A stretch of DNA of 64,000 nucleotides, taken from the NCBI RefSeq assembly GCF_030769565.1, contig NZ_JAVCAP010000021.1, positions 115,000 to 178,999 of the forward strand. The letters run 5' to 3'. Positions within the stretch are counted from its first letter, which is position 1. Each line of letters begins with the position of its first letter. The translations under genes were made by a program, and so were the position numbers. Positions 47,225 through 56,234 of the stretch are shown one piece after another. The notes beneath the pieces were generated by a model. That model made no database searches. It worked only from the letters and a program-made list of their open reading frames with translations, and had not been told where the DNA came from. This stretch comes from Methylophilus aquaticus. GTDB taxonomy: Bacteria > Pseudomonadota > Gammaproteobacteria > Burkholderiales > Methylophilaceae.

Positions 47225-47432
47225 CACAATGGTTTCTTTAAGTGTTTTATGTGCGCCATAGCGCGTTAAGTTGCTGGCAGTGCAGCCTGGGTTGACTGAC
47301 CTTGTTCAGGCCAAAAAGTTGACAGTTTTATTGGGGTCAATGTATTTGACTGTATCTTGCCGCAAGTGCAGGGGGGACGTCAATCATTCAGCGCTGGCTT
47401 TGTGTCAGGCAAGTGTACTTTGCCAGTGAGGT

Positions 47433-48035
47433 TCAGAAGGGCATGGAAAGGCGTTGCAAGCCATACTCACACAGTTGTTCTGCCCGTTGCCAGCGCTCTG
47501 ATGTAGTCAGGTCGCCAAAATAAACCACACTGAACACCCCTTCAATCATAGACAGGCAGTAAAGATTGACGAGCGTCGAATCAGCTTCTGCTGGCAATTC
47601 ACCTTGACACATGGCCTGTTGGAGCAGCTGGTCAATGTGGGCAATCCGCTTTTTCTCCCAGGCAAAGCGTAACTGCAGCAGTTCGGGAGAATCATCAATC
47701 CCGACATACAGGAAAAACAATACGCGTTGAATGGAACTGGGTTCAATATAGCTGCGTATTTCAAACAAACAGTATTGTTTGAGGGTGGCTAATGCTGTCA
47801 AGCCAGGTTGGCTCTGAAAAGGTGAGACTTGTTGTATCACGCGCTCTACCATGGCCATGGCCACTTCGAGTTTGCCTTTGTAATGCCCATATACGGCGCC
47901 GCGCGAGAGTTGCGCGGCTTCGGCGATATCGGCCATGGTCGCCAGCGTAAAGCCTTTGCGATAAAACACATGCTCGGCCGCATCCAGAATCTGGTCACGG
48001 GTTTTTTGCGCGTCTTCTTTGGTTTTTCTGGCCAT
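47433..48035 (-). CDS. TetR-family repressor of the efflux operon
   Basis: 200 residues from ATG 48035. N-terminal TetR HTH (RDQILDAAEHVFYRKGFTLATMADIAEAAQLSRGAVYGHYKGK) closely resembles AcrR/TtgR/MexR-type repressors, with a variable ligand-binding C-terminus. Divergent from the RND pump genes. A 28-bp palindrome in the shared promoter region is its likely operator, so binding represses both genes until a toxic ligand is bound. Confidence 0.92.
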   Translation of the reverse strand: MARKTKEDAQKTRDQILDAAEHVFYRKGFTLATMADIAEAAQLSRGAVYGHYKGKLEVAMAMVERVIQQVSPFQSQPGLTALATLKQYCLFEIRSYIEPSSIQRVLFFLYVGIDDSPELLQLRFAWEKKRIAHIDQLLQQAMCQGELPAEADSTLVNLYCLSMIEGVFSVVYFGDLTTSERWQRAEQLCEYGLQRLSMPF

Positions 48036-48083
48036 GATTTCTAGGAGGATCATCCATCAAACAAGGCGCCTATGATACCAAAA

Positions 48084-48111
48084 AATAATTAATCAGTCAT
48101 GATTGATTATT
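48084..48111. promoter_or_regulatory. Palindromic TetR operator
   Basis: AATAATTAATCA (48084-48095) and TGATTGATTATT (48100-48111) are inverted with a 4-base centre; 11 of 12 positions match. Size and position fit the AcrR/TtgR class of operators, and its right arm covers the -35 of the pump promoter. Confidence 0.75.
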
Positions 48112-48131
48112 TATAAAAGTACCGATAGAAT
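48103..48131 (+). promoter_or_regulatory. Sigma-70 promoter of the RND operon
   Basis: -35 TTGATT at 48103-48108 and -10 TAGAAT at 48126-48131 with a 17-base spacer, about 30 bases before the MFP start. The -35 lies within the TetR operator. Confidence 0.6.
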
Positions 48132-48161
48132 ATTGACATCCATATAGTGAAGGGCTGGTGC

Positions 48162-49325
48162 ATGTCCCGTATTTTTCAAACGACGCTCGCGCTTTCGGCG
48201 CTGTTGATCTTGCAATTGTCTGCGTGTAGCAAGCCGCAAGAGGCCACTCAGGCCGCCGGTGCGGCGCCTGTGGTCGAAGTGGTCAAGGTGGAGGTGGCGG
48301 ATATCCCGGATGAAGTTGAGCTCCCTGGCCGGGTCGAGGCCTACCGTATTGCCGAGGTGCGCGCCCGCGTTTCTGGGATTGTGGCCAAGCGGCTGTATCA
48401 GGAAGGGCAGGTGGTCAAAGCGGGCACGCCGTTATTCCAGATTAACCCTGAGCAACTGCAAGCCAGCAAGCTTGAAGCCGAGGCTGAGTTGGCGCGAACA
48501 GAGGCGAATCTGGTCAATGCCAATGACAAGTTGCAGCGTTACCAGGCGTTGATCAGTGACCAGTCCGTGAGTCAGCGTGACTATCACGCCGCGCAGGCCG
48601 AGGCGCAACTGGCAAAAGCCGAGGTGGCGTCTGCGCATGCCAAGCTTAATCGCGCCCGGCTGGATTTAGGCTATGCCAATGTCACCGCGCCGATTGAAGG
48701 TGTGGCGCGTCGTGCGCTGGTGACTGAGGGCGCGCTGGTAGGCAAAGACCAACCCACACACCTCACCACCGTCGAGCAGGTGAGTACGGTGTATGTCAAT
48801 TTTTCCCAGTCGTCTTCTGAAGTGTTTGCCTTGCGCAAAGCGTTGCGCGATGGACAGCTCAAAGGCAATGACGGCGATTTCAAAATTAAACTGTTATTAC
48901 CGGACGGTTCCCTGTACCCCCAAGCGGGAAAGCTTTCATTCTCTGATGTATCCGTCAACCAAACGACAGACGCTGTGGTCATGCGTGCCATTTTTGAAAA
49001 CCCGCAGCAGGTCTTGATGCCGGGCGCCTATGTCAGAATCAAGATCCGTCAGGCGACCAACCCGAATGCGATTCTGATCCCGCGTGATGCGCTGATACGG
49101 GACCAGTTTTCGACACGCGTCTGGGTGGTGAATGCGAAAAATGAACTGGAATCCCGCGAGGTGCAAACTGGTCGCGTCATTGGCAGGCAATGGGTCATCG
49201 AGCAAGGCCTGCAAGCCGGTGAGCAGGTGGTGGTCACCAACGTGGCGGCCCAAACGGCGGGTAGCAAAGTGACGCCAAAGCTGATCAGTGCCCAAGACAA
49301 TATCACTAAAGCCGTGGCCCCTTAA
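48162..49325 (+). CDS. RND efflux periplasmic adaptor (AcrA/MexA-like)
   Basis: 387 residues from ATG 48162, supported by GAAGGG seven bases upstream. Lipobox LSAC at about residue 21, so a lipoprotein. Beta-barrel, lipoyl and alpha-hairpin order typical of membrane fusion proteins: VRARVSGIVAKRLYQEGQVVKAG, helical hairpin rich in Ala/Glu at about 105-165, then LGYANVTAPIEG and LMPGAYVRIKI. It joins the inner-membrane pump to the outer-membrane channel. First gene of a three-gene operon. Confidence 0.94.
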   Translation: MSRIFQTTLALSALLILQLSACSKPQEATQAAGAAPVVEVVKVEVADIPDEVELPGRVEAYRIAEVRARVSGIVAKRLYQEGQVVKAGTPLFQINPEQLQASKLEAEAELARTEANLVNANDKLQRYQALISDQSVSQRDYHAAQAEAQLAKAEVASAHAKLNRARLDLGYANVTAPIEGVARRALVTEGALVGKDQPTHLTTVEQVSTVYVNFSQSSSEVFALRKALRDGQLKGNDGDFKIKLLLPDGSLYPQAGKLSFSDVSVNQTTDAVVMRAIFENPQQVLMPGAYVRIKIRQATNPNAILIPRDALIRDQFSTRVWVVNAKNELESREVQTGRVIGRQWVIEQGLQAGEQVVVTNVAAQTAGSKVTPKLISAQDNITKAVAP

Positions 49326-49358
49326 CCGGGCAGCGCGCAGAAATATAGGAACCAGGCC

Positions 49359-52300
49359 ATGAGCCGTTTTTTTATTGATCGCCCGATTTTTGCCTGGGTG
49401 ATTGCCATCCTGATTGTGCTGGCTGGCCTGATCGCCATCAAACAATTACCGATTGCCCAGTATCCTGACATTGCCCCGCCGGTGGTCAATATTGCTGCGA
49501 CCTACCCAGGCGCATCGGCCAAGGTGGTGGAGGAAACCGTCACCTCGATCATCGAACACGAGATGAATGGCATGCCTGGCCTGATGTATGTCTCTGCCAC
49601 CAGCAATGTGGGCATGGCTTCCATCAGCGTCACCTTCCGTCAGGGCACCAATCCTGATCTGGCGGCCGTGGATGTGCAAAACCGCCTCAAGAGCGTGGAA
49701 GTACGCTTGCCCGAGATCGTACGCCGTAGCGGCATCTTGGTGGAAAAATCTGCCGACAGTTTTCAGTTGATTGTCTCAATCACCTCTGAGGATAACCGCT
49801 ATAGTGAGGTGGATCTCGGTGAGCTGGCCTCAGCCACGGTGATGCCTACGCTTAAACGGATACAGGGCGTGGGCAAAGTGCAGGCATTCAGCCCCGAATA
49901 CGCCATGCGTATCTGGCCGGATCCACAAAAAATGGCAGGCCTCAATGTGAGTGTGACCGAGATCGTCAATGCCTTGCGTAGTTACAATACGCGCCTGACG
50001 CTGGGCCAGGTCGGCGCCAGTGGCGTCCCAGACGGGGCTCCGTTGAGTGTGTCGCTGGAAGCGGATGCCACGCTGAAAACCGTGGAGGATTTTGCCAATG
50101 TCCCTATTCGTGCGCAGGCCGATGGTTCGGCCTTGCTGGTCAAGGATGTGGCCAGAGTCGAAATGGGCAGCAGTGACTACACTTATAGTTCGCGGGTGAA
50201 CGGCAAAAATGCCGCAGGCATGGCGATCAAGCTGGCACCGGGCTCGAATGCGGTCGAAACGGTCGGCCGAGTCAAGCAGGCAATGGCGCAAATGCAGCCG
50301 TATTTTCCGCCCAATGTCATGTATCAGTTATCTTATGACTCGTCGGCGTTTGTCTCGATCTCGATTAAAAAGGTGATTCAAACGCTGGTAGAAGCGGTGT
50401 TGCTGGTATTTGTGGTCATGTATTTGTTTATGCAAAACCTGCGGGCGACGCTGATCCCCACCATCGTGGTGCCGATTGCCCTGATGGGGACGTTTGCCGT
50501 CATGTACTGGTTGGGCTACTCAATCAATGTGCTGACCATGTTTGGTGTGGTGCTGGCGATTGGCATTCTGGTGGATGATGCGATTGTGGTGGTGGAAAAC
50601 GTCGAGCGGCTGATCGTGGAGGATGGCATGTCTGCCTACGACGCCACCGTCAAAGCCATGTCGCAGATCAGTGGTGCCGTGATCGGCATCACGGCCGTGC
50701 TCGTGTCAGTCTTTATCCCGATGGCCTTTTTCAGTGGCGCGGTTGGTAATATTTACCGCCAGTTCTCGCTGGCGTTGTCGGTGTCCATCAGCTTCTCGGC
50801 GTTTCTGGCGCTGTCGTTGACCCCGGCCTTGTGCGTGACCTTGTTGCGGCATGAAACCGGCAACAAAGCACGCTTTTTTGTCTGGTTTAACCGCAGCTTT
50901 CAGCGCCTGACCGAGCGCTATACGCATTTGACCGGCGGCTTGCTCAGCAAGCCCTTGCGCTGGCTGGCCGTGTTTGCCTTGATTGTCACGCTGGCCGGCT
51001 GGCTGTTGATGCGCTTGCCGAGTGCGTTTTTGCCCGAAGAAGATCAGGGTAACTTTATGGTGATGGTGTCGTTGCCGCAAGGCGCGACGCTGGCAGAAAC
51101 CGCTGAAGTGCTGGGTGACATGAGCCGCTATATTCAAGCCAATGAACCGGTGGATATCATTTTTGAAGTCAGCGGCTTTAGCTTTTATGGCACCAGCACC
51201 AATAGCGGCATGCTGTTTATCACGCTCAAAGACTGGGCCGAGCGCCCGAATGCTGACCAGCAGGTCAAGGCGATTGTTAACCGGGTGAATCAGAAGTTCT
51301 TTGGTCGGCCCAATTTGACTATTTTTGCCATGAATGCGCCGCCTTTGCCCGAGTTGGGCAGCTTTGGCGGGTTTGACCTACGGCTGGTAGACCGTGCCAG
51401 CGTCGGCATTGAGACGTTGATGAAAGCGCGTGACCAGTTAATTGCCGAATCTGCCCAGCACCCAGAGCTGGCCAATGTGCTGTTTGCCGGCTTGTACGAT
51501 ACGCCCGTGGTGAATATGCAGCTCGACCGTAGCAAGGCCAAGGCACTAGGCGTGTCGCTGGATGAAATCAACGATTCATTGGCGACGCTGCTCGGCTCGA
51601 ATTACCTGGGCGATTTTGTCTATGGTAATCAGGTGCGCCGTGTCATTGTGCAGGCCGATGGCAAGCAGCGGCAGACACTGGAAGATATCAAGAAAATCCG
51701 CCTTAAAGCCAGCGATGGCAGCCTGGTGCCGCTGGCTTCTATCATGACGCTGGATTGGGCCATGGGCACCCCGCAACGCACCCGATTCAATGGCTTCCCG
51801 TCATTTAATATCAATGGTGGTGCCGCGCCCGGCTTTAGCAGTGGCGAAGCCATGCGCTCCATGGAAACCCTGGTAAATGGGCTGGGCAAAGGCATTGGCT
51901 ATGAATGGGCCGGGCAATCGCTAGAAGAGAAACAATCCGGTAGCCAGGCCAGCATGTTGTTCGGCTTATCCATCCTGGTGGTGTTTCTGGTGTTGGCCGC
52001 CTTGTATGAAAGCTGGGCCATCCCGTTTGCCGTGATCCTGGTGGTGCCGTTGGGCGTGTTAGGCGCTTTATTGGGCGTGACCTTGCGTGAATTGCCGAAT
52101 GATATTTACTTTAAAGTCGGCCTGATCGCCACCATTGGTTTGTCCGCCAAAAACGCCATTTTGATTGTGGAGTTTGCGCGCGAACACGTGCTGCAAGGCA
52201 TGCCGCTGATTGAGGCGAGCTTGTTGGCAGCCAAAGAGCGTCTGCGTCCGATTGTGATGACCTCATTGGCGTTTGGCGTCGGCGTGATCCCGTTGGCGTT

Positions 52301-52469
52301 TTCCAGCGGCGCGGCCTCCGGTGCGCAAGTCGCCATCGGCACCAGCGTGCTTGGTGGCATTATTACCGCCACCTTGCTCGCCATCTTTTTTGTACCGCTG
52401 TTTTTTATTGTCGTGGGCCGCTGGATGAAAACGCCAGTCTCACAGCAAAGGGTGTCTCATGAAGTGTAG
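49359..52469 (+). CDS. RND efflux transporter (AcrB/MexB-like, HAE1)
   Basis: 1036 residues, the normal HAE1 length. FFIDRPIFAWVIAI at the N-terminus; proton-relay aspartates in GILVDDAIVVVENVER; twelve membrane helices and two large periplasmic loops. Acts as a proton-driven trimeric pump for hydrophobic drugs, solvents and detergents. 33 bases after the adaptor gene; overlaps the next gene by 11 bases. Confidence 0.95.
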   Translation: MSRFFIDRPIFAWVIAILIVLAGLIAIKQLPIAQYPDIAPPVVNIAATYPGASAKVVEETVTSIIEHEMNGMPGLMYVSATSNVGMASISVTFRQGTNPDLAAVDVQNRLKSVEVRLPEIVRRSGILVEKSADSFQLIVSITSEDNRYSEVDLGELASATVMPTLKRIQGVGKVQAFSPEYAMRIWPDPQKMAGLNVSVTEIVNALRSYNTRLTLGQVGASGVPDGAPLSVSLEADATLKTVEDFANVPIRAQADGSALLVKDVARVEMGSSDYTYSSRVNGKNAAGMAIKLAPGSNAVETVGRVKQAMAQMQPYFPPNVMYQLSYDSSAFVSISIKKVIQTLVEAVLLVFVVMYLFMQNLRATLIPTIVVPIALMGTFAVMYWLGYSINVLTMFGVVLAIGILVDDAIVVVENVERLIVEDGMSAYDATVKAMSQISGAVIGITAVLVSVFIPMAFFSGAVGNIYRQFSLALSVSISFSAFLALSLTPALCVTLLRHETGNKARFFVWFNRSFQRLTERYTHLTGGLLSKPLRWLAVFALIVTLAGWLLMRLPSAFLPEEDQGNFMVMVSLPQGATLAETAEVLGDMSRYIQANEPVDIIFEVSGFSFYGTSTNSGMLFITLKDWAERPNADQQVKAIVNRVNQKFFGRPNLTIFAMNAPPLPELGSFGGFDLRLVDRASVGIETLMKARDQLIAESAQHPELANVLFAGLYDTPVVNMQLDRSKAKALGVSLDEINDSLATLLGSNYLGDFVYGNQVRRVIVQADGKQRQTLEDIKKIRLKASDGSLVPLASIMTLDWAMGTPQRTRFNGFPSFNINGGAAPGFSSGEAMRSMETLVNGLGKGIGYEWAGQSLEEKQSGSQASMLFGLSILVVFLVLAALYESWAIPFAVILVVPLGVLGALLGVTLRELPNDIYFKVGLIATIGLSAKNAILIVEFAREHVLQGMPLIEASLLAAKERLRPIVMTSLAFGVGVIPLAFSSGAASGAQVAIGTSVLGGIITATLLAIFFVPLFFIVVGRWMKTPVSQQRVSHEV

Positions 52470-53853
52470 TCGTCCCCCTCTCAAATTGGCAGCCATGCTC
52501 ACGCTGGCATGTGCTATCAGTAGCTGCTCGCTGGTGCCTGAATACTTCAGGCCCGCACAGCCTGTGCCAGACACGTATCCCGGCCAATCCGCCAGCGATA
52601 GCGTCACTGAAGCCCCAGCACTCACCTGGCAAAGTTACTTCCCCGATGCGGATTTACAGAAACTGATACAGGTCGGGTTGGAGCATAACCGTGACCTCAA
52701 AACCGCGGTGCTGCGCATGGATGAAGCCCAGGCGACCTATGGCGTGCAAAAAGCGGACCGCCTGCCAACCGTGCAGGGCAACCTTAATTACGACCGTAGT
52801 CGTACCGTGTTCAGCTCCAAACAGGCGTTTGAGGCCAAGTTGTTCCGTATTGGCGTAGGGATTTCAGAGTATGAAATCGACGTGTTTGGTCGTGTGAAAA
52901 GCCTGTCGCAAGCCGCGCTTGAGCAATACTTTTCGGTGACCGAAAATCGCCAAGCCGTACAGACCACCCTGGTGACCGAAATTGCTACCCAGTACGTCAA
53001 TTTTTTAGCGATTAACGACCAACTCAAGCTCGCCCAGCAAACGCTGGATGATCGCAAGCAAACCCTGCAACGCACGCAGCGCCGTTTTGACGCTGGCCTC
53101 GATCAAGTGCTGGATGTCAAAGCCGCGCAAATCCAGGTCGAGCAAGTGCAGGCACAGTTCGCGCAATGGCAGCGCCAACTCGCCACCACGCAAAATGCCT
53201 TATATCTTTTGCTGGGCGAAACCTCACACCGCACACCGTTGCCAGTCAAACCGCTCGCCGCCTTGAAACTGGCCGACGTCACGCCAGGATTGCCATCCAG
53301 CTTATTGACCAGACGGGCCGATATCCGTGCCGCCGAGCATCAGCTTAAATCCGCCAACGCCAATATCGGTGCCGCCAGAGCCGCATTTTACCCACGCCTG
53401 CAACTCACCACCAATGTCGGTTTGGTCAATTCAGACTTCTCCAAACTGTTCTCGGATACAGGCAGTAACTACTGGGCCTTCAGCCCGCAACTGCTGGTCC
53501 CCATCTTCAACTATGGCCGCAATAAAGCTAACCTCAATCTGGCCGAAACCCGCCAGCACATCGAGGTCGTCAATTACGAAAAAACCATTCAGACCGCGTT
53601 TAAAGAGGTTATGGACGTGCTCAGCACACGCACTGCCATCGCCGAAGAAAGCGCTGCCAGAGACCGCCTGCAAGCACTGGAAAGCAGCCGTTTGCAACTG
53701 GTGAAGCGCAAGCTTGATCAAGGGTTGGTCACTTACCTCGAGTTGCTGGATGCGCAGCGTAGTGTGCTCGATGCGCAATCCCAGGCCGTGCAGATCCAAC
53801 AGCAGGCATTGCAGAATCAGGTGGGGTTGTATAAGGCGTTGGGTGGTAGTTAG
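52459..53853 (+). CDS. RND outer-membrane channel (OprM/NodT family)
   Basis: 464 residues. Lipobox ISSC at about residues 20-23, then two OEP repeats (LEHNRDLKTAVLRMDEAQA; SANANIGAARAAFYPRLQL). Forms the trimeric TolC-like tunnel through the outer membrane. Last gene of the pump operon, overlapping the pump stop by 11 bases, so stoichiometry is likely coupled. Confidence 0.94.
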   Translation: MKCSRPPLKLAAMLTLACAISSCSLVPEYFRPAQPVPDTYPGQSASDSVTEAPALTWQSYFPDADLQKLIQVGLEHNRDLKTAVLRMDEAQATYGVQKADRLPTVQGNLNYDRSRTVFSSKQAFEAKLFRIGVGISEYEIDVFGRVKSLSQAALEQYFSVTENRQAVQTTLVTEIATQYVNFLAINDQLKLAQQTLDDRKQTLQRTQRRFDAGLDQVLDVKAAQIQVEQVQAQFAQWQRQLATTQNALYLLLGETSHRTPLPVKPLAALKLADVTPGLPSSLLTRRADIRAAEHQLKSANANIGAARAAFYPRLQLTTNVGLVNSDFSKLFSDTGSNYWAFSPQLLVPIFNYGRNKANLNLAETRQHIEVVNYEKTIQTAFKEVMDVLSTRTAIAEESAARDRLQALESSRLQLVKRKLDQGLVTYLELLDAQRSVLDAQSQAVQIQQQALQNQVGLYKALGGS

Positions 53854-54013
53854 AATTTGGATGGTTGCTTTGGTTGACGAAGATATGGTTGCATTCTAGG
53901 ATGGGCTGACGTTTATTAAAATATTAAAAAACTCTTAACGCATCAATGGCGCAGAGTTTTGCGTAATTTAAGTGGCCTAATTTAACTTTAAATCCGTTTC
54001 GGAGGCATGGCGA

Positions 54014-55006
54014 GTGAAATACTTAATCTGTAACACCGGCTGGATGGAACACTATCAAGGGAATAGTAAATCAGACCAAATTTCTGGCGGGGGATCGTAC
54101 GTGAAAGAGGAAGGAATGGGGCACGAGGTGTGCAATTTCCATCGCCATCGTGGTAAGGTCTATGGCTATGTGCAGCCAGCGCGTGGTCAAGGTTCGGCCA
54201 GTGAAGGCAGCATTAAGGTTGAAAGGATAGTTGGCAGTGATGCATCTGTGGACGACTATAAAGTTGATGGTGTGTTAGTAATATGGACCGCCACACGACC
54301 TGAAGGCGGTAGCGTTGTTGTGGGTTGGTACAAAAACGCAACCGTCTACCGTGATTATCAAAACTTCAAAACCAAGTCTGCGTTGCATTCTAAAAATGGT
54401 CTTGAAGGTTATCGTATTCAGACTGACTCTGAAAATGCAAATCTTCTTTCTATCGACGAGCGCACAATTCGAGTCCCAAGGCGCACTGACGGAGGGATGG
54501 GGCAGTCAAATGTTTGGTACGGTGATTCTGACCTTGGGGAAGCTCTCGTAATGGAGGTAGAGGACATAATCAATGGAAAACCGAAGAGGCTTAAAATTAA
54601 GAGTACTCGATCAACAGACCCTGAACACAAAGCCAAAGTAGAGAAATCAGCAGTTGAATTGGTCTGGAAATATTACGAAAATTTGGGATATGAGCTTCGC
54701 AGCGTAGAGAAAGACAATGTTGGTTGGGATGTCGAAGCATCCCAGAACAAAACGAAGCTGAAAATTGAGGTTAAAGGTCTTTCTGGCAAAGTCCCGAATA
54801 TTGAATTATCACCAAACGAGTATTTGGCCTTCTCGGAAAATAATAGGTTCTACCGTTTGGCAATAGTCACAGAAACACTCACATCTCCATCGCTTTATGT
54901 GTGTCACTACAGTCACGAAAAACAAGGTTGGCTGGTCGCAACTGAAAGTGAAGCAACTGTACAAATCTCAGAAAGGCTGGCTGCTCACGTACGGCTGAGC
55001 ATCTAG
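54014..55006 (+). CDS. DUF3883 (NOV_C) nuclease-like protein with N-terminal sensor-like domain
   Basis: 330 residues. The C-terminal part (about 215-320) is a DUF3883/NOV_C domain with the PD-(D/E)xK-type layout: EKSAVELVWKYYENLGYELRSV, DNVGWDVEAS and KLKIEVKG (D about 244, E and K about 256-258). The N-terminal 190 residues are a separate Trp/Tyr-rich domain (GGGSYVKEEGMGHEV, GYVQPARG, LVIWTATRPEGG, VVGWYKNATVY) that I do not recognise by name; similar layouts pair a sensor with a nuclease. No signal peptide. GC is lower than in the pump operon. Start follows 160 AT-rich bases; the ATG 54032 etc. are alternatives only inside the domain. Nuclease activity is inferred. Confidence 0.75.
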   Translation: MKYLICNTGWMEHYQGNSKSDQISGGGSYVKEEGMGHEVCNFHRHRGKVYGYVQPARGQGSASEGSIKVERIVGSDASVDDYKVDGVLVIWTATRPEGGSVVVGWYKNATVYRDYQNFKTKSALHSKNGLEGYRIQTDSENANLLSIDERTIRVPRRTDGGMGQSNVWYGDSDLGEALVMEVEDIINGKPKRLKIKSTRSTDPEHKAKVEKSAVELVWKYYENLGYELRSVEKDNVGWDVEASQNKTKLKIEVKGLSGKVPNIELSPNEYLAFSENNRFYRLAIVTETLTSPSLYVCHYSHEKQGWLVATESEATVQISERLAAHVRLSI

Positions 55007-55267
55007 CACACATTTGGGGGCAATTAAGTAGATAAAGTTATAAAAGACAAACCAGGTAAGGTGGGGTTTTTTGCCCAAGTATTAAACTGATTAGACTAAA
55101 TCGACACACCACTATGAGGCTGCGATAGTTGATAATCCGCGTATGACCTTCGCTTAAAGACAATAAATAATTGTCTGTAGGTAATTAAATAGCGCATTTG
55201 GGTATTTTTGCTCGAGGCCAAAGCGTTGCCCAGCCTGCTGAACTTATTACATTAAGATAGTTTATCC

Positions 55268-56002
55268 ATGAACAACGAAAACATAGATAAAGCTTTGCCT
55301 CCTATACAAAATCAGCAAGTAGATTACGTCACGTCTGCTGCAAAGGCGGTACTCGGTATGGTCCCTTTTGCAGGCTCTCTTTTAGTCGAGTTGGCGGGGA
55401 ATGTTATTCCTAACCAGCGCATTGATCGGCTCTCAAAATTTTCCGCCGAACTTGAAGCTCGGTTAGCGAAGTTGGACAAAGATTTTGTGCGTTCGAAACT
55501 GTCTGATGAGAATTTCACTGATCTTATGGAGGAGGGTATGAGGCAGGCAGCTAAGTCAGTGTCGGATGAACGTAGACAATATCTCGCATCTCTTCTTGCA
55601 AACGGGGTTGATGATGTGGCTGTGTCTTTTATCGAGTCGAAGCATCTTTTGAGGATACTTGGCGAGCTTAATGATATTGAGATTCTGTGGCTACGTTTTT
55701 ACCTTAACCCTGGCATTGGTGGCGACAGTAGCTTTATTGAAAAGCATAAAGAAGTTTTCGAGCCTGTACATGCTCACATAGGTTGTGATCAAGCAACACT
55801 TGACAAGGAGGCGCTTCGCCAGAGCTACATGATACACATGACGGAGCTTGGAGTACTATTGCCGCGTTATGATACGGATATGAAAACTAAGCAACCAGTC
55901 TTTGATATGTTTTCTGGTCGCATGAGGATTCGAGGATATGAAATCACCCTTTTAGGTAAGCTTTTACTACGCCAGATTTCTTTTGCAAGTGAGCCCGCGT
56001 AG
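55268..56002 (+). CDS. Unknown protein with N-terminal membrane-active segment (Abi-like)
   Basis: 244 residues. A hydrophobic stretch at about 28-51 (AVLGMVPFAGSLLVELAGNVIP) is followed by a long charged helical region (FSAELEARLAKLDKDF) and a C-terminal winged-helix-like part (HMTELGVLLPRYD ... GYEITLLGKLLLRQI). The arrangement resembles DUF4393/Abi-alpha-type proteins, but identity is not certain. It lies 260 bases after the DUF3883 gene on the same strand, with low-GC spacer, and before hflX. A toxin or effector role is a guess from context. Confidence 0.6.
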   Translation: MNNENIDKALPPIQNQQVDYVTSAAKAVLGMVPFAGSLLVELAGNVIPNQRIDRLSKFSAELEARLAKLDKDFVRSKLSDENFTDLMEEGMRQAAKSVSDERRQYLASLLANGVDDVAVSFIESKHLLRILGELNDIEILWLRFYLNPGIGGDSSFIEKHKEVFEPVHAHIGCDQATLDKEALRQSYMIHMTELGVLLPRYDTDMKTKQPVFDMFSGRMRIRGYEITLLGKLLLRQISFASEPA

Positions 56003-56234
56003 GGCTAACACACCTGCAGTGCTCCGAAATGGTGAGGGGGGCTTGGGAAATCCCAGATCAATTGATTAAACGGTCAGGTCTTGAATTGCTATATTTTTAG
56101 TACCTTAGCCGTCTAGACCATTCGATCAGAATAAATATTCACCCATTCACACTTTATCTCAGCGCACATAGTGGTAGTTCCCGCATTTGCAGGTACTATC
56201 TGCCCTCTGCCATTCAAGAAACGTCGTTCCCCTC

